Of a stretch of 64,000 nt of DNA, positions 42,973 to 53,787 are shown piece by piece. The DNA is from an uncultured Jannaschia sp. (GTDB lineage Bacteria > Pseudomonadota > Alphaproteobacteria > Rhodobacterales > Rhodobacteraceae). The stretch's first letter is position 1. The number at the start of each line of letters is the position of its first letter. The notes under the pieces were generated by a model that saw only the letters and a program-made list of their open reading frames with translations, did no database searches and was not told where the DNA came from. A program made the translations under genes and the position numbers. Location: the NCBI RefSeq assembly GCF_947503795.1, contig NZ_CANNEZ010000003.1, positions 86,357 to 150,356 on the forward strand, in the 5' to 3' direction.

Positions 42973-43557
42973 ATGTCTGATCTCATCGCCAAGACCGCGC
43001 TGGACAAGCGTCTGGCCGACATCGTGGCCCCTGTCATCGAGGACATGGGGTACGAGCTCGTGCGCCTGCGCCTGATGTCCGGCAAGAACGCCAACCTCCA
43101 GATCATGGCCGACCTGCCCGAGGGCGGGATCGAGGTCGACGCGCTGGCCGAGATCTCGACCGCGCTCTCGGCGGTGCTGGATGTCGAGGACCCGATCGTC
43201 GAGGAATACACGCTCGAGGTATCGAGCCCGGGCATCGACCGCCCGCTGACCCGGCTGAAGGATTTCGAGACCTGGACCGGCTACGAGGCCCGCGTCGAGA
43301 CGACCGAGCTGATCGACGGCCAGCGCCGCTTCAAGGGCGTGCTGCAGGGCACCGAGGCGGGCGAGGTCCTGATCGAGATCGAGCAGGGCGGCGAGCGCCC
43401 CGTGATCGGACTGCAATTCGACTGGCTCTCGGACGCCAAGCTTATCCTGACGGACGAGCTGATCCGAGAGGTCCTGAACGCCCGCAAGGACAAGGGCCAG
43501 ATCGACGAGACCCAATTCGATGAAGTCACCACATTGATGGACGGCGAGGAAGACTGA
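42973..43557 (+). CDS. rimP: Ribosome maturation factor RimP
   Basis: A 194-residue RimP. The N-terminal domain has [20 protein letters not shown] and the middle [20 protein letters not shown], the family signature. The C-terminal SH3-like domain holds [16 protein letters not shown] strands and [18 protein letters not shown]. It assists 30S subunit assembly. It is the first gene of rimP-nusA-ylxR-infB, and nusA starts one base after its stop. The start is supported by AGGACAC at 42963. Confidence 0.95.
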   Translation: MSDLIAKTALDKRLADIVAPVIEDMGYELVRLRLMSGKNANLQIMADLPEGGIEVDALAEISTALSAVLDVEDPIVEEYTLEVSSPGIDRPLTRLKDFETWTGYEARVETTELIDGQRRFKGVLQGTEAGEVLIEIEQGGERPVIGLQFDWLSDAKLILTDELIREVLNARKDKGQIDETQFDEVTTLMDGEED

Positions 43558-43558
43558 C

Positions 43559-45331
43559 ATGGCAATCACATCCGCGAACCAGCTTGAACTCCTGCAGATC
43601 GCAGACGCGGTCGCGCGCGAGAAGATGATCGACCCCGGCCTCGTGGTCGAGGCGATGGAGGAGAGCCTCGCCCGCGCCGCCAAGAGCCGCTACGGCGCCG
43701 ACATGGACGTGCAGGTCTCGATCGACCGCAAGACCGGCCAGGCGACCTTCACCCGCGTCCGCACCGTGGTCGAGGACGACCTTCTGGAGAACGAGAAGGC
43801 CGAGATGACCGGCGAGATGGCCGGACAGACGATCAAGGCGCAGGGCGACGACCTGTTCGTCGGGCGCAAGACGATCCCGATCTACGGCGAAGAGGGCAAG
43901 CAGATCGACTCGAAGGTCGTGAACGCCTTCCACCTGCGCAAGCCGACCCAGGCCGACGCGGTGATGATCGAAGGACTCGACCAGTCGATCCAGCCGGGCC
44001 TCGGCGACGTGCTGATCGACCAGATCCCGCCCGTCGACATGGGCCGGATCGCCGCGCAATCGGCTAAGCAGGTGATCCTGCAGAAGGTCCGCGAGGCCGA
44101 GCGCGATCGCCAGTTCGAGGAATTCAAGGATCGCGCCGGCCAGATCATCAACGGCCTCGTCAAGCGCGAGGAATACGGCAACATCATCGTCGATGTCGGC
44201 GCGGGCGAAGCCGTGCTGCGCCGCAACGACAAGATCGGCCGCGAGAGCTACCGCCCGGGCGACCGCATCCGCGTCTACATCAAGGACGTCCGCCGCGAGC
44301 AGCGCGGGCCGCAGATCTTCCTGTCGCGCACCGCGCCCGAGTTCATGGAAGAGCTCTTCAAGATGGAAGTGCCGGAGATCTATGACGGCGTCATCGAGAT
44401 CAAGGCCTGCGCCCGCGATCCGGGGAGCCGCGCCAAGATCGCCGTGATCTCCTACGACAGCTCGATCGACCCGGTCGGCGCCTGCGTCGGTATGCGCGGC
44501 AGCCGCGTGCAGGCCGTCGTCAACGAGCTTCAGGGCGAGAAGATCGATATCATCCCTTGGACGGACGATGCCGCGACGTTCCTCGTGAACGCGCTTCAGC
44601 CCGCCGAGGTGACCAAGGTCGTCATCGACGAGGAGGCCGAGCGCATCGAGGTCGTTGTCCCCGAGGAGCAGCTGTCGCTGGCCATCGGACGGCGCGGCCA
44701 GAACGTGCGCCTCGCATCGCAGCTGACGGGTCTCGATATCGACATCCTGACCGAGGAAGAGGAGTCGAAGCGCCGCCAGGCCGAGTTCGAGGAGCGCACC
44801 AAGCTCTTCATGGACACGCTCGATCTCGACGAGTTCTTCGCCCAGCTCCTGGTCTCCGAAGGCTTCACCAATCTCGAGGAGGTGGCCTACGTCGAGGTCG
44901 ACGAGCTGCTGGTGATCGACGGGGTCGACGAGGACACGGCCAACGAGCTTCAGGCCCGGGCCCGCGACTATCTCGAGGCCCAGAACGCCAAGGCGATGGC
45001 CGCCGCGCGCGAAGCCGGACTTCAGGATGATCTGGCCGGGTTCGAGGGGCTGACGCCTCAGATGCTCGAGGCGCTGACCAAGGATGGCGTCACCACGCTT
45101 GAGGAGTTCGCGACCTGCGCCGACTGGGAACTGGCCGGCGGCTACACGGTCGAGAACGGTGAGCGCGTCAAGGATGACGGCCTGCTCGAGCCCTTCGACG
45201 TCTCGCTCGAGGAAGCGCAGGACATGATCATGACGGCGCGCGTCATGCTGGGCTGGGTCACGCCCGAAGAGGTGGTCGGCACGTCCGAAGAGGAAGATGG
45301 CGACGCCCCCACCGAGGAGGCCGGGGCGTGA
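43559..45331 (+). CDS. nusA: Transcription termination/antitermination factor NusA
   Basis: A 590-residue NusA, longer than the 495 of E. coli. The N-terminal RNA-polymerase domain covers residues 1-125. The S1 domain is at about 135-200 ([20 protein letters not shown]). KH domains follow ([31 protein letters not shown] and [14 protein letters not shown]). From about residue 355 there are helix-hairpin-helix repeats ([19 protein letters not shown]) and an acidic tail. It modulates pausing and termination, and may control its own operon through the leader hairpin. Confidence 0.97.
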   Translation: MAITSANQLELLQIADAVAREKMIDPGLVVEAMEESLARAAKSRYGADMDVQVSIDRKTGQATFTRVRTVVEDDLLENEKAEMTGEMAGQTIKAQGDDLFVGRKTIPIYGEEGKQIDSKVVNAFHLRKPTQADAVMIEGLDQSIQPGLGDVLIDQIPPVDMGRIAAQSAKQVILQKVREAERDRQFEEFKDRAGQIINGLVKREEYGNIIVDVGAGEAVLRRNDKIGRESYRPGDRIRVYIKDVRREQRGPQIFLSRTAPEFMEELFKMEVPEIYDGVIEIKACARDPGSRAKIAVISYDSSIDPVGACVGMRGSRVQAVVNELQGEKIDIIPWTDDAATFLVNALQPAEVTKVVIDEEAERIEVVVPEEQLSLAIGRRGQNVRLASQLTGLDIDILTEEEESKRRQAEFEERTKLFMDTLDLDEFFAQLLVSEGFTNLEEVAYVEVDELLVIDGVDEDTANELQARARDYLEAQNAKAMAAAREAGLQDDLAGFEGLTPQMLEALTKDGVTTLEEFATCADWELAGGYTVENGERVKDDGLLEPFDVSLEEAQDMIMTARVMLGWVTPEEVVGTSEEEDGDAPTEEAGA

Positions 45332-45346
45332 TCGCCCCGGATCGTC

Positions 45347-45979
45347 TTGAGCCGAGGTGGCAAAACGAAAGATCGCAGTGAGCCGGAACGCCGCTGCATC
45401 GTGACCGGCGAGACCGGCCCCAAGGCGGGGCTGGTCCGATTCGTGATCGGTCCCGACGACACGGTCTATCCCGACGTCGCGGGCAAGCTGCCGGGACGCG
45501 GGATCTACGTGTCCTCGGCGCGTGACCCCTTGGAAAAAGCGGTCGCCAAGCGCATGTTCGCAAAAGGGGCGAAGCGGCAGGTGGCCGTCCCCGAAGGACT
45601 GATCGAGACGGTCGAGGCCGCGCTTCTCAAGCGGCTGCAGGACGGCATCGCCATCGCGCGCAAGGCCGGCCGGGCCGTCGCGGGCTACGAGAAGGTGAAG
45701 TCCATGCTCATGGCCGAGCAGGCGCAGGTCCTGTTGCAGGCCGCCGATGGATCGGAGCGGGGCAAGGGCAAGTTGAGCACGCCGGAAGGGGGCCGCTGGA
45801 TCGGATTCCTGACGGCAGACGAACTGGGTCAGGCGTTCGGCCGCGACCGCGTCATCCATGCCAGCGTGGCCGCTGGCACCTTGGCGCAACGTATTGTAGA
45901 GGATGCCGCAAGGCTCCAGGGCATCAGAAATGTGAACGACGGCAAACCGGCTGTCGAGAAGGATACTGGGAACGCATGA
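45347..45979 (+). CDS. YlxR-YlxQ-like RNA-binding protein (DUF448)
   Basis: A 210-residue protein beginning at TTG 45347, since no ATG precedes the conserved region. Residues 10-85 are the YlxR domain ([20 protein letters not shown], then [10 protein letters not shown]). Residues about 90-180 resemble the L7Ae-like YlxQ domain ([20 protein letters not shown]). In Firmicutes these are two separate genes at this position; the fused form is common in alphaproteobacteria. It probably binds RNA in ribosome function. The stop overlaps infB (ATGA). Confidence 0.9.
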   Translation: MSRGGKTKDRSEPERRCIVTGETGPKAGLVRFVIGPDDTVYPDVAGKLPGRGIYVSSARDPLEKAVAKRMFAKGAKRQVAVPEGLIETVEAALLKRLQDGIAIARKAGRAVAGYEKVKSMLMAEQAQVLLQAADGSERGKGKLSTPEGGRWIGFLTADELGQAFGRDRVIHASVAAGTLAQRIVEDAARLQGIRNVNDGKPAVEKDTGNA

Positions 45980-48441
45980 GCGATTCAGACGGCAAGAAAC
46001 CCCTCGGATTGTCCGGTGGCGCGCGCAGCGGCACGGTGAAGCAGAGCTTCGCCCGCGGACGGACGAACAACGTGGTCGTGGAGACCAAGCGCAAACGCGT
46101 CAACGTGCCCAAGCCCGGCGCGCAGTCGGCGGCTGCAGTCAACGCGCAGGGCGGCAAGCAGGCCTCGACCACCAATGCCGAGATGGACCGCCGCCTGAAG
46201 GCGTTGCAGGCCGCCAAGGCCCGCGAGGCCGAGGACGCCGAGCGCCGCGCCCGCGAGGAACAGGAAGCCAAGGACGCCCGGGACCGGCGCCGTGCCGAGA
46301 TCGAGGAGAAGGAGCGCGCCGAGAAGGAGCGCGAGGAGCTTCTCAAGCAGAAGGCCGAAGAAGACGAGCGCCGTCAGCGCGAGGCCCGCGAAGGCCGCGA
46401 GAAGCCTGCCGAACCGGCCGCCGCGGCTCCGCCCGCCGACAAGCCGGACCGGTCCCGCAATCTCGGACCCGATGCCCGTCCCGGCGGCAACGACGCGCGG
46501 CGCAAGCGCGACGACGATGGCGGCAAGCCCAAGGGCGACGGCGAGCGTCGCGGCGGCAAGCTGACCGTGAACCAGGCCCTGCGCGGCGGCGAGGGCGGGC
46601 GGCAGCGGTCGCTGGCCTCGATGCGCCGCAAGCAGGAGCGCCAGCGGCGCGGTGGCGGCGATAGCGGCCCGCAGGAGAAGGTGACGCGCACCGTTCAGCT
46701 TCCCGAGACGATCGTCGTCTCGGAGCTGGCGAACCGCATGACCGAGCGTGTCGCGGCCGTCGTGAAGGCCCTGATGCAGAACGGCATGATGGTCACGCAG
46801 AACCAGGTGATCGACGCCGACACCGCCGAACTCATCATCGAGGAGTTCGGCCACAAGGTGCAGCGCGTCTCGGAAGCCGATGTCGAGCAGGCCATCGAGG
46901 TCGAGGCCGACAAGGATGCCGATCTGAAGGACCGCGCGCCGGTCATCACGATCATGGGCCATGTCGACCACGGCAAGACGTCGCTCCTGGACGCGATCCG
47001 CAACGCCAAGGTCGTCGCGGGCGAAGCCGGGGGCATCACCCAGCATATCGGCGCCTACCAGGTCACCCAGAACGACAGCGTGCTGACCTTCCTCGACACG
47101 CCGGGCCACGCGGCCTTCACCTCGATGCGGGCCCGTGGCGCGCAGGTGACGGATATCGTGGTGCTGGTCGTGGCCGCCGATGACGCGGTCATGCCGCAGA
47201 CAATCGAGGCCATCAATCACGCCAAGGCGGCGGGTGTCCCGATGATCGTCGCGATCAACAAGATCGACCTGCCGGCCGCCGATGCCAATCGCGTGCGGAC
47301 GGAACTGCTCCAGCACGAGGTCATCGTCGAGGCGATGTCGGGCGAGGTGCAGGATGTCGAAGTCTCGGCCGCGACGGGCCAGGGGCTCGACCAGCTTCTG
47401 GAGGCCATCGCGCTGCAGGCCGAGATCCTCGAGCTCAAGGCCAATCCCGATCGCGCCGCGCAGGGCGCCGTGATCGAGGCGCAGCTCGACGTGGGCCGCG
47501 GCCCCGTCGCGACCGTCCTCGTGCAGAATGGCACGCTCAAGCGCGGCGACATCTTCGTCGTGGGCGAACAGTGGGGCAAGGTGCGCGCGCTGGTCGACGA
47601 CCGCGGCGAGCGCGTCGACGAGGCGGGGCCGTCGGTGCCCGTCGAGGTGCTGGGTCTCAACGGAACGCCCGAGGCGGGCGACGTCCTCAACGTCGTCAAG
47701 ACCGAGGCCGAAGCCCGCGAGATCGCCGAGTACCGCGAGCAGGCCGCAAAGGACAAGCGCGCCGCCGCCGGAGCCGCCACGACCCTCGACCAGCTTCTCG
47801 CCAACGCGAAGGCCGACGAGAGCGTGTCCGAACTGCCCATCCTGATGAAGGCGGACGTGCAGGGCTCGGCCGAGGCGATCATCCAGGCGATGGAGAAGAT
47901 CGGCAACGACGAGGTGCGCGTCCGCGTGCTGCACTCGGGTGTCGGTGCCATCACGGAATCGGACATCACGCTGGCCGAAGCCTCGGGCGCGCCGGTAATC
48001 GGCTTCAACGTCCGGGCCAACGCGCCCGCGCGTGCGGCCGCGAACCAGAAGGGCGTCGAGATCCGCTACTACTCGGTGATCTACGACCTCGTGGACGACG
48101 TAAAGGCGGCGGCCTCGGGCCTGCTCTCGGCCGAGGTTCGCGAGAACTTCATCGGCTACGCCGAGATCCGCGAGACGTTCCGCGTCACCGGCGTCGGCAA
48201 CGTGGCCGGTTGCCTCGTGACCGAAGGCGTGGCGCGCCGCTCGGCGGGCGTGCGCCTGCTGCGGGACAACACAGTGATCCACGAAGGGACGCTGAAGACC
48301 CTCAAGCGCTTCAAGGACGAAGTGAAGGAGGTCCAGTCGGGCCAGGAATGCGGCATGGCGTTCGAGAATTACGACGACATCCGCAAGGGCGATGTCATCG
48401 AGATCTTCGAGCGCGAGGAGGTCGAGCGCTCGCTCACCTGA
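45976..48441 (+). CDS. infB: Translation initiation factor IF-2
   Basis: An 821-residue IF-2. Residues 1-240 are a long charged, low-complexity region ([20 protein letters not shown] type). The GTPase core starts at about residue 325: G1 [12 protein letters not shown]3 DTPGHAAF and G4 NKID. Domains II, III and C2 follow, ending [13 protein letters not shown]. It brings initiator tRNA to the 30S subunit. It is the last gene of the rimP operon and is followed by a strong terminator. Confidence 0.98.
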   Translation: MSDSDGKKPLGLSGGARSGTVKQSFARGRTNNVVVETKRKRVNVPKPGAQSAAAVNAQGGKQASTTNAEMDRRLKALQAAKAREAEDAERRAREEQEAKDARDRRRAEIEEKERAEKEREELLKQKAEEDERRQREAREGREKPAEPAAAAPPADKPDRSRNLGPDARPGGNDARRKRDDDGGKPKGDGERRGGKLTVNQALRGGEGGRQRSLASMRRKQERQRRGGGDSGPQEKVTRTVQLPETIVVSELANRMTERVAAVVKALMQNGMMVTQNQVIDADTAELIIEEFGHKVQRVSEADVEQAIEVEADKDADLKDRAPVITIMGHVDHGKTSLLDAIRNAKVVAGEAGGITQHIGAYQVTQNDSVLTFLDTPGHAAFTSMRARGAQVTDIVVLVVAADDAVMPQTIEAINHAKAAGVPMIVAINKIDLPAADANRVRTELLQHEVIVEAMSGEVQDVEVSAATGQGLDQLLEAIALQAEILELKANPDRAAQGAVIEAQLDVGRGPVATVLVQNGTLKRGDIFVVGEQWGKVRALVDDRGERVDEAGPSVPVEVLGLNGTPEAGDVLNVVKTEAEAREIAEYREQAAKDKRAAAGAATTLDQLLANAKADESVSELPILMKADVQGSAEAIIQAMEKIGNDEVRVRVLHSGVGAITESDITLAEASGAPVIGFNVRANAPARAAANQKGVEIRYYSVIYDLVDDVKAAASGLLSAEVRENFIGYAEIRETFRVTGVGNVAGCLVTEGVARRSAGVRLLRDNTVIHEGTLKTLKRFKDEVKEVQSGQECGMAFENYDDIRKGDVIEIFEREEVERSLT

Positions 48442-48465
48442 TCCGCGACGACACTGAACATTGCG

Positions 48466-48493
48466 ACGGGCGCCCATCATCGGGCGCCCGTTT
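48466..48493 (+). terminator. Terminator of the rimP-nusA-infB operon
   Basis: ACGGGCGCCC (48466-48475) pairs with GGGCGCCCGT (48482-48491) around a six-base loop and is followed by TTT. It lies 25 bases after infB and before the convergent gene. Confidence 0.85.
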
Positions 48494-48498
48494 GCGTA

Positions 48499-49041
48499 TC
48501 AGGACGTCTGTCGCGGCGGGCGGGCGCTGAAGATCGGGTGGACCTTGCCGGATTTCGCGGGCTTCGCGGGCGCGGTCGGCGCGTCGGGTTTGGTCGCCGA
48601 AAGCTTGGCGCGCGTGGGCGCGATGCCCAGCGACGGCGGCGCGGGGGGCACGTCGTCGAGCGGGGCGGGCTCGGGCGAGACCGCTTCGGGCACGGGGGCG
48701 GGCACGGGCCGCGGCGGCGCCTTCTCGGCGGCAGCACGCAGGGCAAGACGGGCGTCTGGGGCATGGCGGGCGCGGTCGCGCGTCAACTGGGCCATCTCGC
48801 GCATGGCCTCGGAGCCGTCCATCGTCGCGCGGGTCAAGGCCGCCACGCAGATCGCGATCAGTCCCAGCAGCATCAGGCCGAAACCCGGAAGCCCGGCTGC
48901 GATCCGGTCGAGTACCGTCGGCCCGCCCGTCATCGACACCCAGCCCGCGACGCCGATCCCGCCGATCGCGGCCAGCCAACCCAGCTTTTCGAGGATGGAG
49001 GCGATGGCGCGGCCACCGCGGTATCGGGAATCGTCGGACAT
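48499..49041 (-). CDS. Small membrane protein with proline/alanine-rich tail
   Basis: A 180-residue protein. Two hydrophobic segments, at about residues 18-38 (LGWLAAIGGIGVAGWVSM) and 48-68 (GLPGFGLMLLGLIAICVAAL), are followed by a hydrophilic, Pro/Ala-rich C-terminal half. I recognise no family. The tail is probably disordered and cytoplasmic or periplasmic. It is convergent with infB and lies downstream of petC, separated by the petC terminator. Confidence 0.7.
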   Translation of the reverse strand: MSDDSRYRGGRAIASILEKLGWLAAIGGIGVAGWVSMTGGPTVLDRIAAGLPGFGLMLLGLIAICVAALTRATMDGSEAMREMAQLTRDRARHAPDARLALRAAAEKAPPRPVPAPVPEAVSPEPAPLDDVPPAPPSLGIAPTRAKLSATKPDAPTAPAKPAKSGKVHPIFSARPPRQTS

Positions 49042-49096
49042 GGGGCGCGACCTCCTATCCGCTACAATGCGCGTGGTCAGGCCGCGGTTGCCAACG

Positions 49097-49124
49097 AAAA
49101 GGGCCGCCCCCGAAGGGACGGCCC
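49097..49124 (-). terminator. Terminator of the petABC operon
   Basis: On the minus strand, GGGCCGTCCC and GGGGCGGCCC (49101-49124) form a hairpin with a TTCG tetraloop and one mismatch, followed by TTTT (49097-49100). It lies just after petC. Confidence 0.8.
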
Positions 49125-49149
49125 GAATTCCGCCGATGCGCGCGTCAGG

Positions 49150-49953
49150 TCATTCGGCCGGCGTGGTGCGCCGCGCCTTCACCGGCGCCCAGATGCGCTT
49201 GTTGGTGAGGTAGAGCAGCACCGACAGCACCGCGAGCATGATGATCGCGACGATGCCCATTTGCTTGCGCGCGGCGAGCTTGGGCTCGGCCGTCCACATC
49301 AGGAAGGCGGCGACGTCGGTCGCAATCGCCTCCATGTCCGTGGGCGCGCCGTCATCGAACTCCACGTCGTCGCCGTAGAGCACCGGGGCCATCGAGATCC
49401 AGCCGCCGGGGAAGGCGAGGTTCTCGTAGAGAACGGTGCCCGCCTCTTCCTTCTCCTCGCCGGTGTAGCCGGTCAGGAGCGAGGCGATGTATTCCGGGCC
49501 GCCCATGCCCTGCACGATCTGGTTGATGCCGAGGTTGTAGGGCCCGGAGAACCCGGCGCGGGCCTTGGCCATCAGCGACAGGTCGGGCGCGCCCACCGCG
49601 TTGTTGGCCGGGAACTTGTCCGGGTAGCTGGCGGCGCGGAAGTCGCCCTCGCCGCCATTCAGGGTCGGATCGAAGATCTCGTAGAGCTCGGCATAGGCCG
49701 TCGCCTGCTCGCGCGAGTAGCCGAGCCCGTGATCCGCCGCGAGGTCGCGGAAAGCCACGTACTGCAGGCCGTGGCAGGCCGAGCAGATCTCGGTATAGAC
49801 CTTCAGCCCGCGCTGGAGCTGGTTCTGGTCGTAGGTGCCGAACGGTCCCTCGAACGGGAAGTCGAAATCCGTGACCTCGCCCGCGCCCCCGGCCGCGAGG
49901 GCCGCCGAGGTGGAGATTGCCAGGGCCGCGAAGGCCTTCGTGAGGATGTTCAT
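49150..49953 (-). CDS. petC: Cytochrome c1 of the bc1 complex
   Basis: A 267-residue cytochrome c1. A signal peptide ends near residue 21 (ISTSAALAAG). Heme c binds at CSACH (Cys57, Cys60, His61), and the axial Met lies in GGWISMAPVL. A C-terminal membrane anchor is at about residues 233-252 (GIVAIIMLAVLSVLLYLTNK). It passes electrons from the Rieske centre to soluble cytochrome c. It is the last gene of petA-petB-petC, with 12 bases between it and petB. In some bacteria petB and petC are fused; here they are separate. Confidence 0.97.
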   Translation of the reverse strand: MNILTKAFAALAISTSAALAAGGAGEVTDFDFPFEGPFGTYDQNQLQRGLKVYTEICSACHGLQYVAFRDLAADHGLGYSREQATAYAELYEIFDPTLNGGEGDFRAASYPDKFPANNAVGAPDLSLMAKARAGFSGPYNLGINQIVQGMGGPEYIASLLTGYTGEEKEEAGTVLYENLAFPGGWISMAPVLYGDDVEFDDGAPTDMEAIATDVAAFLMWTAEPKLAARKQMGIVAIIMLAVLSVLLYLTNKRIWAPVKARRTTPAE

Positions 49954-49965
49954 CTATCCCTCTCC

Positions 49966-51336
49966 TTATTCGGCCGGGCTGGCGGCTTTTTCGCCGGGCA
50001 AGCGCTGGCCGGTTCCCGGTCCACCGTCGCTATCGGGTCCGTAATGCGCCGCGAAGTCTTCCTCGATGGTGGCGGGCCGCGGCAGCGGCTTCTCGATGAC
50101 GCCCAGAAGCGGCAGGATCACCAGGAAATAGGCGAACCAGTAGGCCGAGGCGACAAGCGAGAGCGAGGCCCACGGCTCCTCGGCGGGCATGGAGCCCAGC
50201 CACATCAGGACGAAGAAGTCGAACACCAGAAGCCAGAACCACCACTTGAACATCGGGCGGTAGCGGCCGGAGCGGACCGACGACGTGTCGAGCCACGGCG
50301 CGAAGGCCATGATCGCGATCGCGCCGAACATCGCCAGCACCCCGAAGAACGCCGCGTCGATGATCCCGCCGGAGATCCAGCTGAAGAACATCACGATCCA
50401 GACGTCGGAGGTGAAGGCCCGCAGGATCGCGTAGAACGGAAGGAAGTACCATTCGGGCACGATGTGGGCGGGCGTCGCGAGCGGGTTCGCCTCGATGTAG
50501 TTGTCGGGGTGACCGAGATAGTTCGGCATGAAGCCGACGATGGCGAAGAACACCAAGAGGATCACCGCCAGCGCGAAGAGGTCCTTGATGACGAAATAGG
50601 GCCAGAACGGCAGCGTGTCCGCCTTGGCTTCGGCCTTCGAGGTGCGGCGCACTTCGACGCCGGTCGGGTTGTTGTTGCCGGTCGTGTGGAACGACCAGAT
50701 CTTCACGATCGAGAGGCCGAGGATCAGGAACGGCATCAGGTAGTGCAGCGAGAAGAACCGGTTCAGCGTCGCGTTGCCGACCGCCGGTCCGCCCAGAAGC
50801 CAGGTCTGGAGAGACTCGCCTATGAACGGGATCGCGCCGAAGAGGCCGGTGATCACGGTCGCGCCCCAGAAGGACATCTGACCCCAGGGCAGCACGTAGC
50901 CCATGAAGGCCGTGCCCATCATGAGCAGGTAGATGATGATCCCGAGGATCCACGTGATCTCGCGCGGGGCCTTGTAGGAGCCGTAATAGAGGTTGCGGAA
51001 GATGTGCGCGTAGACCGCGACGAAGAACAGCGAGGCGCCGTTCTGGTGGATGTAGCGCATGGCCCAGCCGCCGCGGACGTCGCGCATGATGTGCTCGACC
51101 GAGGAGAAGGCCAGGTCGACATGCGGCGTGTAGTGCATGACGAGGATGATGCCGGTCACGATCTGCAGGACCAGCGTGAAGGTCAGGACGATGCCCCAGA
51201 TCCACATCCAGTTGAGGTTCTTGGGGGTGGGGATCATCAGCGTGTTGTAGAGCAGCCCGATGATGGGGAGCCGCTTCTCGATCCACTTTTCGCCCTGCGT
51301 TGTCGGGACGTACTCGTCGTGGGGAATACCAGCCAT
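49966..51336 (-). CDS. petB: Cytochrome b of the bc1 complex
   Basis: A 456-residue integral membrane protein, longer than mitochondrial cytochrome b because of a C-terminal extension as in Rhodobacter. Helix B has [18 protein letters not shown] with heme histidines, helix [15 protein letters not shown], and the Qo-site motif is [10 protein letters not shown]. It holds hemes bL and bH and the quinone sites. An in-frame upstream extension into petA is not coding; ATG 51336 matches the usual [11 protein letters not shown] start. The petA stop is 13 bases upstream. Confidence 0.98.
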   Translation of the reverse strand: MAGIPHDEYVPTTQGEKWIEKRLPIIGLLYNTLMIPTPKNLNWMWIWGIVLTFTLVLQIVTGIILVMHYTPHVDLAFSSVEHIMRDVRGGWAMRYIHQNGASLFFVAVYAHIFRNLYYGSYKAPREITWILGIIIYLLMMGTAFMGYVLPWGQMSFWGATVITGLFGAIPFIGESLQTWLLGGPAVGNATLNRFFSLHYLMPFLILGLSIVKIWSFHTTGNNNPTGVEVRRTSKAEAKADTLPFWPYFVIKDLFALAVILLVFFAIVGFMPNYLGHPDNYIEANPLATPAHIVPEWYFLPFYAILRAFTSDVWIVMFFSWISGGIIDAAFFGVLAMFGAIAIMAFAPWLDTSSVRSGRYRPMFKWWFWLLVFDFFVLMWLGSMPAEEPWASLSLVASAYWFAYFLVILPLLGVIEKPLPRPATIEEDFAAHYGPDSDGGPGTGQRLPGEKAASPAE

Positions 51337-51349
51337 CTGTGTCGCTCCC

Positions 51350-51913
51350 TCAGCCCAGTCGGATCGTTGTGTCGTCAAGGAATTCCACCGGCGGCACCGG
51401 CAGGTTGCGCGGCGCGGGGCCGCGGCGAATGCGTCCGGCGCTGTCGTAATGCGATCCATGGCAGGGGCAGAACCAGCCGCCGAAATCGCCCGCGCCGTCG
51501 CCCAGCGGCACGCAGCCGAGATGGGTGCAGACGCCCATCTGGACCAGCCATTCGCCCGACTCGCCGGTCGCCCGGTTCTCATCGGTGGCGGGGGCGTCGC
51601 TGTCGATATTGGCATTGTTGGCCAGGGGGTCGGGCAGATCCGAAAGCTCGACGCCGCGCGCCAGCTCGATCTCTTCGGGGGTGCGGCGGCGGATGAAGAC
51701 CGGCTTGCCGAGCCAGAGCGCCGTCATCTGAGAGCCGGGCTCGAGGATGGAGACGTCGACGTCGATGGAGGACAGCGCCTCGACATCGGCCGACGGGTTC
51801 ATCTGGTTGACGAGGGGCCAGACCGCGAAGCCCGTGGCGACGGCACCCATGCCGGCCGTCGCATAGTAGAGGAAGTCGCGGCGGGTTCCCGCATGATCGT
51901 CGGCGTGTGACAC
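51350..51913 (-). CDS. petA: Rieske iron-sulfur protein of the bc1 complex
   Basis: A 187-residue protein. A Tat-type signal anchor, [20 protein letters not shown], stays as the membrane helix. The 2Fe-2S ligands lie in CTHLGC (Cys129, His131) and CPCHGS (Cys149, His152); the disulfide cysteines are the remaining two. It takes an electron from quinol and swings to cytochrome c1. First gene of petABC. The 143-base upstream gap must hold the promoter, but I could not pick a convincing pair of boxes. Confidence 0.97.
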   Translation of the reverse strand: MSHADDHAGTRRDFLYYATAGMGAVATGFAVWPLVNQMNPSADVEALSSIDVDVSILEPGSQMTALWLGKPVFIRRRTPEEIELARGVELSDLPDPLANNANIDSDAPATDENRATGESGEWLVQMGVCTHLGCVPLGDGAGDFGGWFCPCHGSHYDSAGRIRRGPAPRNLPVPPVEFLDDTTIRLG

Positions 51914-52056
51914 TCGGCCATCTCCCGTCTCAGGGTCCCGTCGGACCGTCTCTCGTTCGAATGCGTCCGCGGACGGGCCTATGGCCGCCGGAACACCCCG
52001 CGCCTCTTAGCGCAGGGGGGACAGGAAACGCCAGCGGACATTCGAGCGCAGGGCCG

Positions 52057-52500
52057 TCAGAGTTCGCGGGTCATATCCTGATGCGGGATGCCCGCGTCGT
52101 CATAGGTAGGGCCATGGGCGGCGAAGCCCAGCGCCTCGTAAAAACCCGTCACCTGAGACTGTGCGCCGAGGATCGCGCGCACGTAGCCCTCGGCCTGAAG
52201 ATCCTCGAGAACGTCGCGCATCAGGATGGCCCCGAGGCCGGTGCCCCGTGCGCGCGGCAGGACCGCGACGCGCTGGATCTTGGCGGTGCGCGGTCCCTCC
52301 TCGGGCGTGACGTCCATGACGCGGAGCGTGGCGACGGGACCTTCGGCATCGGTGGCCAGCCAGTGGATGCATTCGGGATCGAGGCCGTCGACCTCGTCGG
52401 CGAGGCTGACGCCCTGTTCGTCGATGAAGACGGCCGCCCGGATGGCGAGCGCGGCGCCCAGGTCGTCGGTCCGGTTGATGGTGACCGGCCGCCGGGTCAC
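52057..52500 (-). CDS. GNAT-family N-acetyltransferase
   Basis: A 147-residue GNAT enzyme. AIRAAVFIDEQGVSLADEVD at the N-terminus and the acetyl-CoA loop VAVLPRARGTGLGAILM are typical of the ElaA-like group, followed by GAQSQVTGFYEALGF. The substrate is unknown. GTG 52500 overlaps the stop of the glutathione S-transferase gene (GTGA), suggesting translational coupling; there is no ATG that keeps the first strand. A long frame continues upstream but is antisense to other genes. Confidence 0.88.
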   Translation of the reverse strand: MTRRPVTINRTDDLGAALAIRAAVFIDEQGVSLADEVDGLDPECIHWLATDAEGPVATLRVMDVTPEEGPRTAKIQRVAVLPRARGTGLGAILMRDVLEDLQAEGYVRAILGAQSQVTGFYEALGFAAHGPTYDDAGIPHQDMTREL

Positions 52501-53096
52501 GCCGGTCGCGTGGCCTGCATCGCGTCGCGCTCGGCGAAGCGGGCCTCCCATGCGGCGAGGGTGTCGCGGCCGTCGCGCCAGTTGCGGTCGCCATGCCGCA
52601 GGTCGAGATATCCCAGCGCGCAGCCGGTCGCGATCTGCGCCATGTTCAGCGGCCCCTCCAGAAGCGGCATCGAACGCGCCTCCATCGCGTCGAGCGAGCG
52701 TGCGATCTTGGTCCATTGCGCGTCGAACCAGTCGGGCCAGTGCAACGCCTCGGGCCGCAGACGCTTCTCGTAGGTGATGCCGACGGCGGCCTCCATCACG
52801 GCATGGGCATTGGCTTCGAGCGAGAGCACCTCCCAGAGACGGCTCTCGGGATAGAGATCCGCGCCGACCTTCTGGTCGAGGAACCGGCAGATCACCCGGC
52901 TGTCGTAGATCGCGGGGCCGTCCTCGCGCACGAGCGCCGGGATCTTGCCCGACGGGTTCGCCGCGTTCAGATCGGCATCGCCGCCCATCGGGTTCGCGGT
53001 CACGTCCCGGATGTCCACATCGTCCTGCCCCGTCTCGAGAATCAGGACGCGGCACGCCCGGACGAAGGGCGACGCGGGAGAGGAGAGGATCTGCAT
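52497..53096 (-). CDS. Glutathione S-transferase
   Basis: A 199-residue GST. The thioredoxin-like domain has MQILSSPASPFVRACRVLIL with a Ser/Cys region for glutathione, NPSGKIPALVREDGPAIYDS and the SRVICRFLD contact. The helical domain has YEKRLRPEALHWPDWFDAQW and LDLRHGDRNWRDG. It resembles bacterial GSTs of unknown substrate. It is followed at once by the GNAT gene and preceded by 6 bases after the PaiB-like gene stop, so the three leftward genes probably form one transcript. Confidence 0.9.
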   Translation of the reverse strand: MQILSSPASPFVRACRVLILETGQDDVDIRDVTANPMGGDADLNAANPSGKIPALVREDGPAIYDSRVICRFLDQKVGADLYPESRLWEVLSLEANAHAVMEAAVGITYEKRLRPEALHWPDWFDAQWTKIARSLDAMEARSMPLLEGPLNMAQIATGCALGYLDLRHGDRNWRDGRDTLAAWEARFAERDAMQATRPA

Positions 53097-53102
53097 TCGG
53101 TC

Positions 53103-53720
53103 TTATCCTTCGGTTCGCATCAGCCGGGCCAGTTCGGGCAGGTCCGAGCCGATCTCGGCGGTTTCGATCGCGTCGGCCGCGCGCAGGCGGACCTCGTCGG
53201 GCTTGTTCTGCGAAAGTTTCCACGTTGCGGCGATGCTGTCCACGTCCATCCGCAGGGGCACGATCTGGCGCATCATCCGCTCGAGCACCTCGGGCGTCAT
53301 CTTGTCGGCCGTCCATGGCATCTCGGGATTGGTCCGCGACTCGTAGGGTTCGGACTGCGCGTCGAGCGTCGCGCGCATCTCGCCAGGGTCGAGCCGCCGC
53401 AGGGGACCACGCAGATGGACCGCGACGTAGTTCCAGGTCGGGACCTGATCGTCGATTCCGTACCAGTTGGGCGAGACGTAGCCATCCGGCCCTGTGATCG
53501 CGATCACCGCGGGCAACCCGTCGCCCAACGCCCGCAGGATCGGGTTCGAGCGGACGAGGTGAAGCAGGACGTGGGAGGCATCCCCGGACAGGTGGACCGG
53601 GATATGCGACAGGAGCGGGCCGTCGGGGGCGTTGACCGCCAGCGTGCCGAAGGCGCGGTCGCGGATCAGGTCCAGCGTGCGGGCATCCGCATCGCTGCGA
53701 AAGGTGAGATTCGGATGCAT
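53103..53720 (-). CDS. PaiB-family FMN-binding protein
   Basis: A 205-residue protein of the PaiB/FMN-binding split-barrel family. MHPNLTFRSDADARTLDLIR is the usual start, and NWYGIDDQVPTWNYVAVHLR carries the conserved YPTW-like and NY motif. The C-terminal part has MMRQIVPLRMDVDSIAATWK then LSQNKP. In Bacillus, PaiB affects sporulation and protease genes; the biochemical role is not known. It is first of the PaiB-GST-GNAT transcript and divergent from a DMT transporter gene 67 bases away. Confidence 0.9.
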   Translation of the reverse strand: MHPNLTFRSDADARTLDLIRDRAFGTLAVNAPDGPLLSHIPVHLSGDASHVLLHLVRSNPILRALGDGLPAVIAITGPDGYVSPNWYGIDDQVPTWNYVAVHLRGPLRRLDPGEMRATLDAQSEPYESRTNPEMPWTADKMTPEVLERMMRQIVPLRMDVDSIAATWKLSQNKPDEVRLRAADAIETAEIGSDLPELARLMRTEG

Positions 53721-53787
53721 GAGCGGGGCCTCCCTTCGGGTCGCGGCGGACCTTGCCGTGCGCCGGGGACGGGCGCAATCTGCCGCG

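Noticed and set aside
43526..48480. Two long minus-strand frames opposite nusA and infB.
   Set aside because: Both are antisense to unmistakable NusA and IF-2 sequences and read as low-complexity Asp, Leu, Val and His runs.
48538..51696. Long plus-strand frame opposite petC and petB.
   Set aside because: It is antisense to the bc1 genes and rich in Arg, Glu and His. The minus-strand proteins carry all the expected heme and Fe-S motifs.
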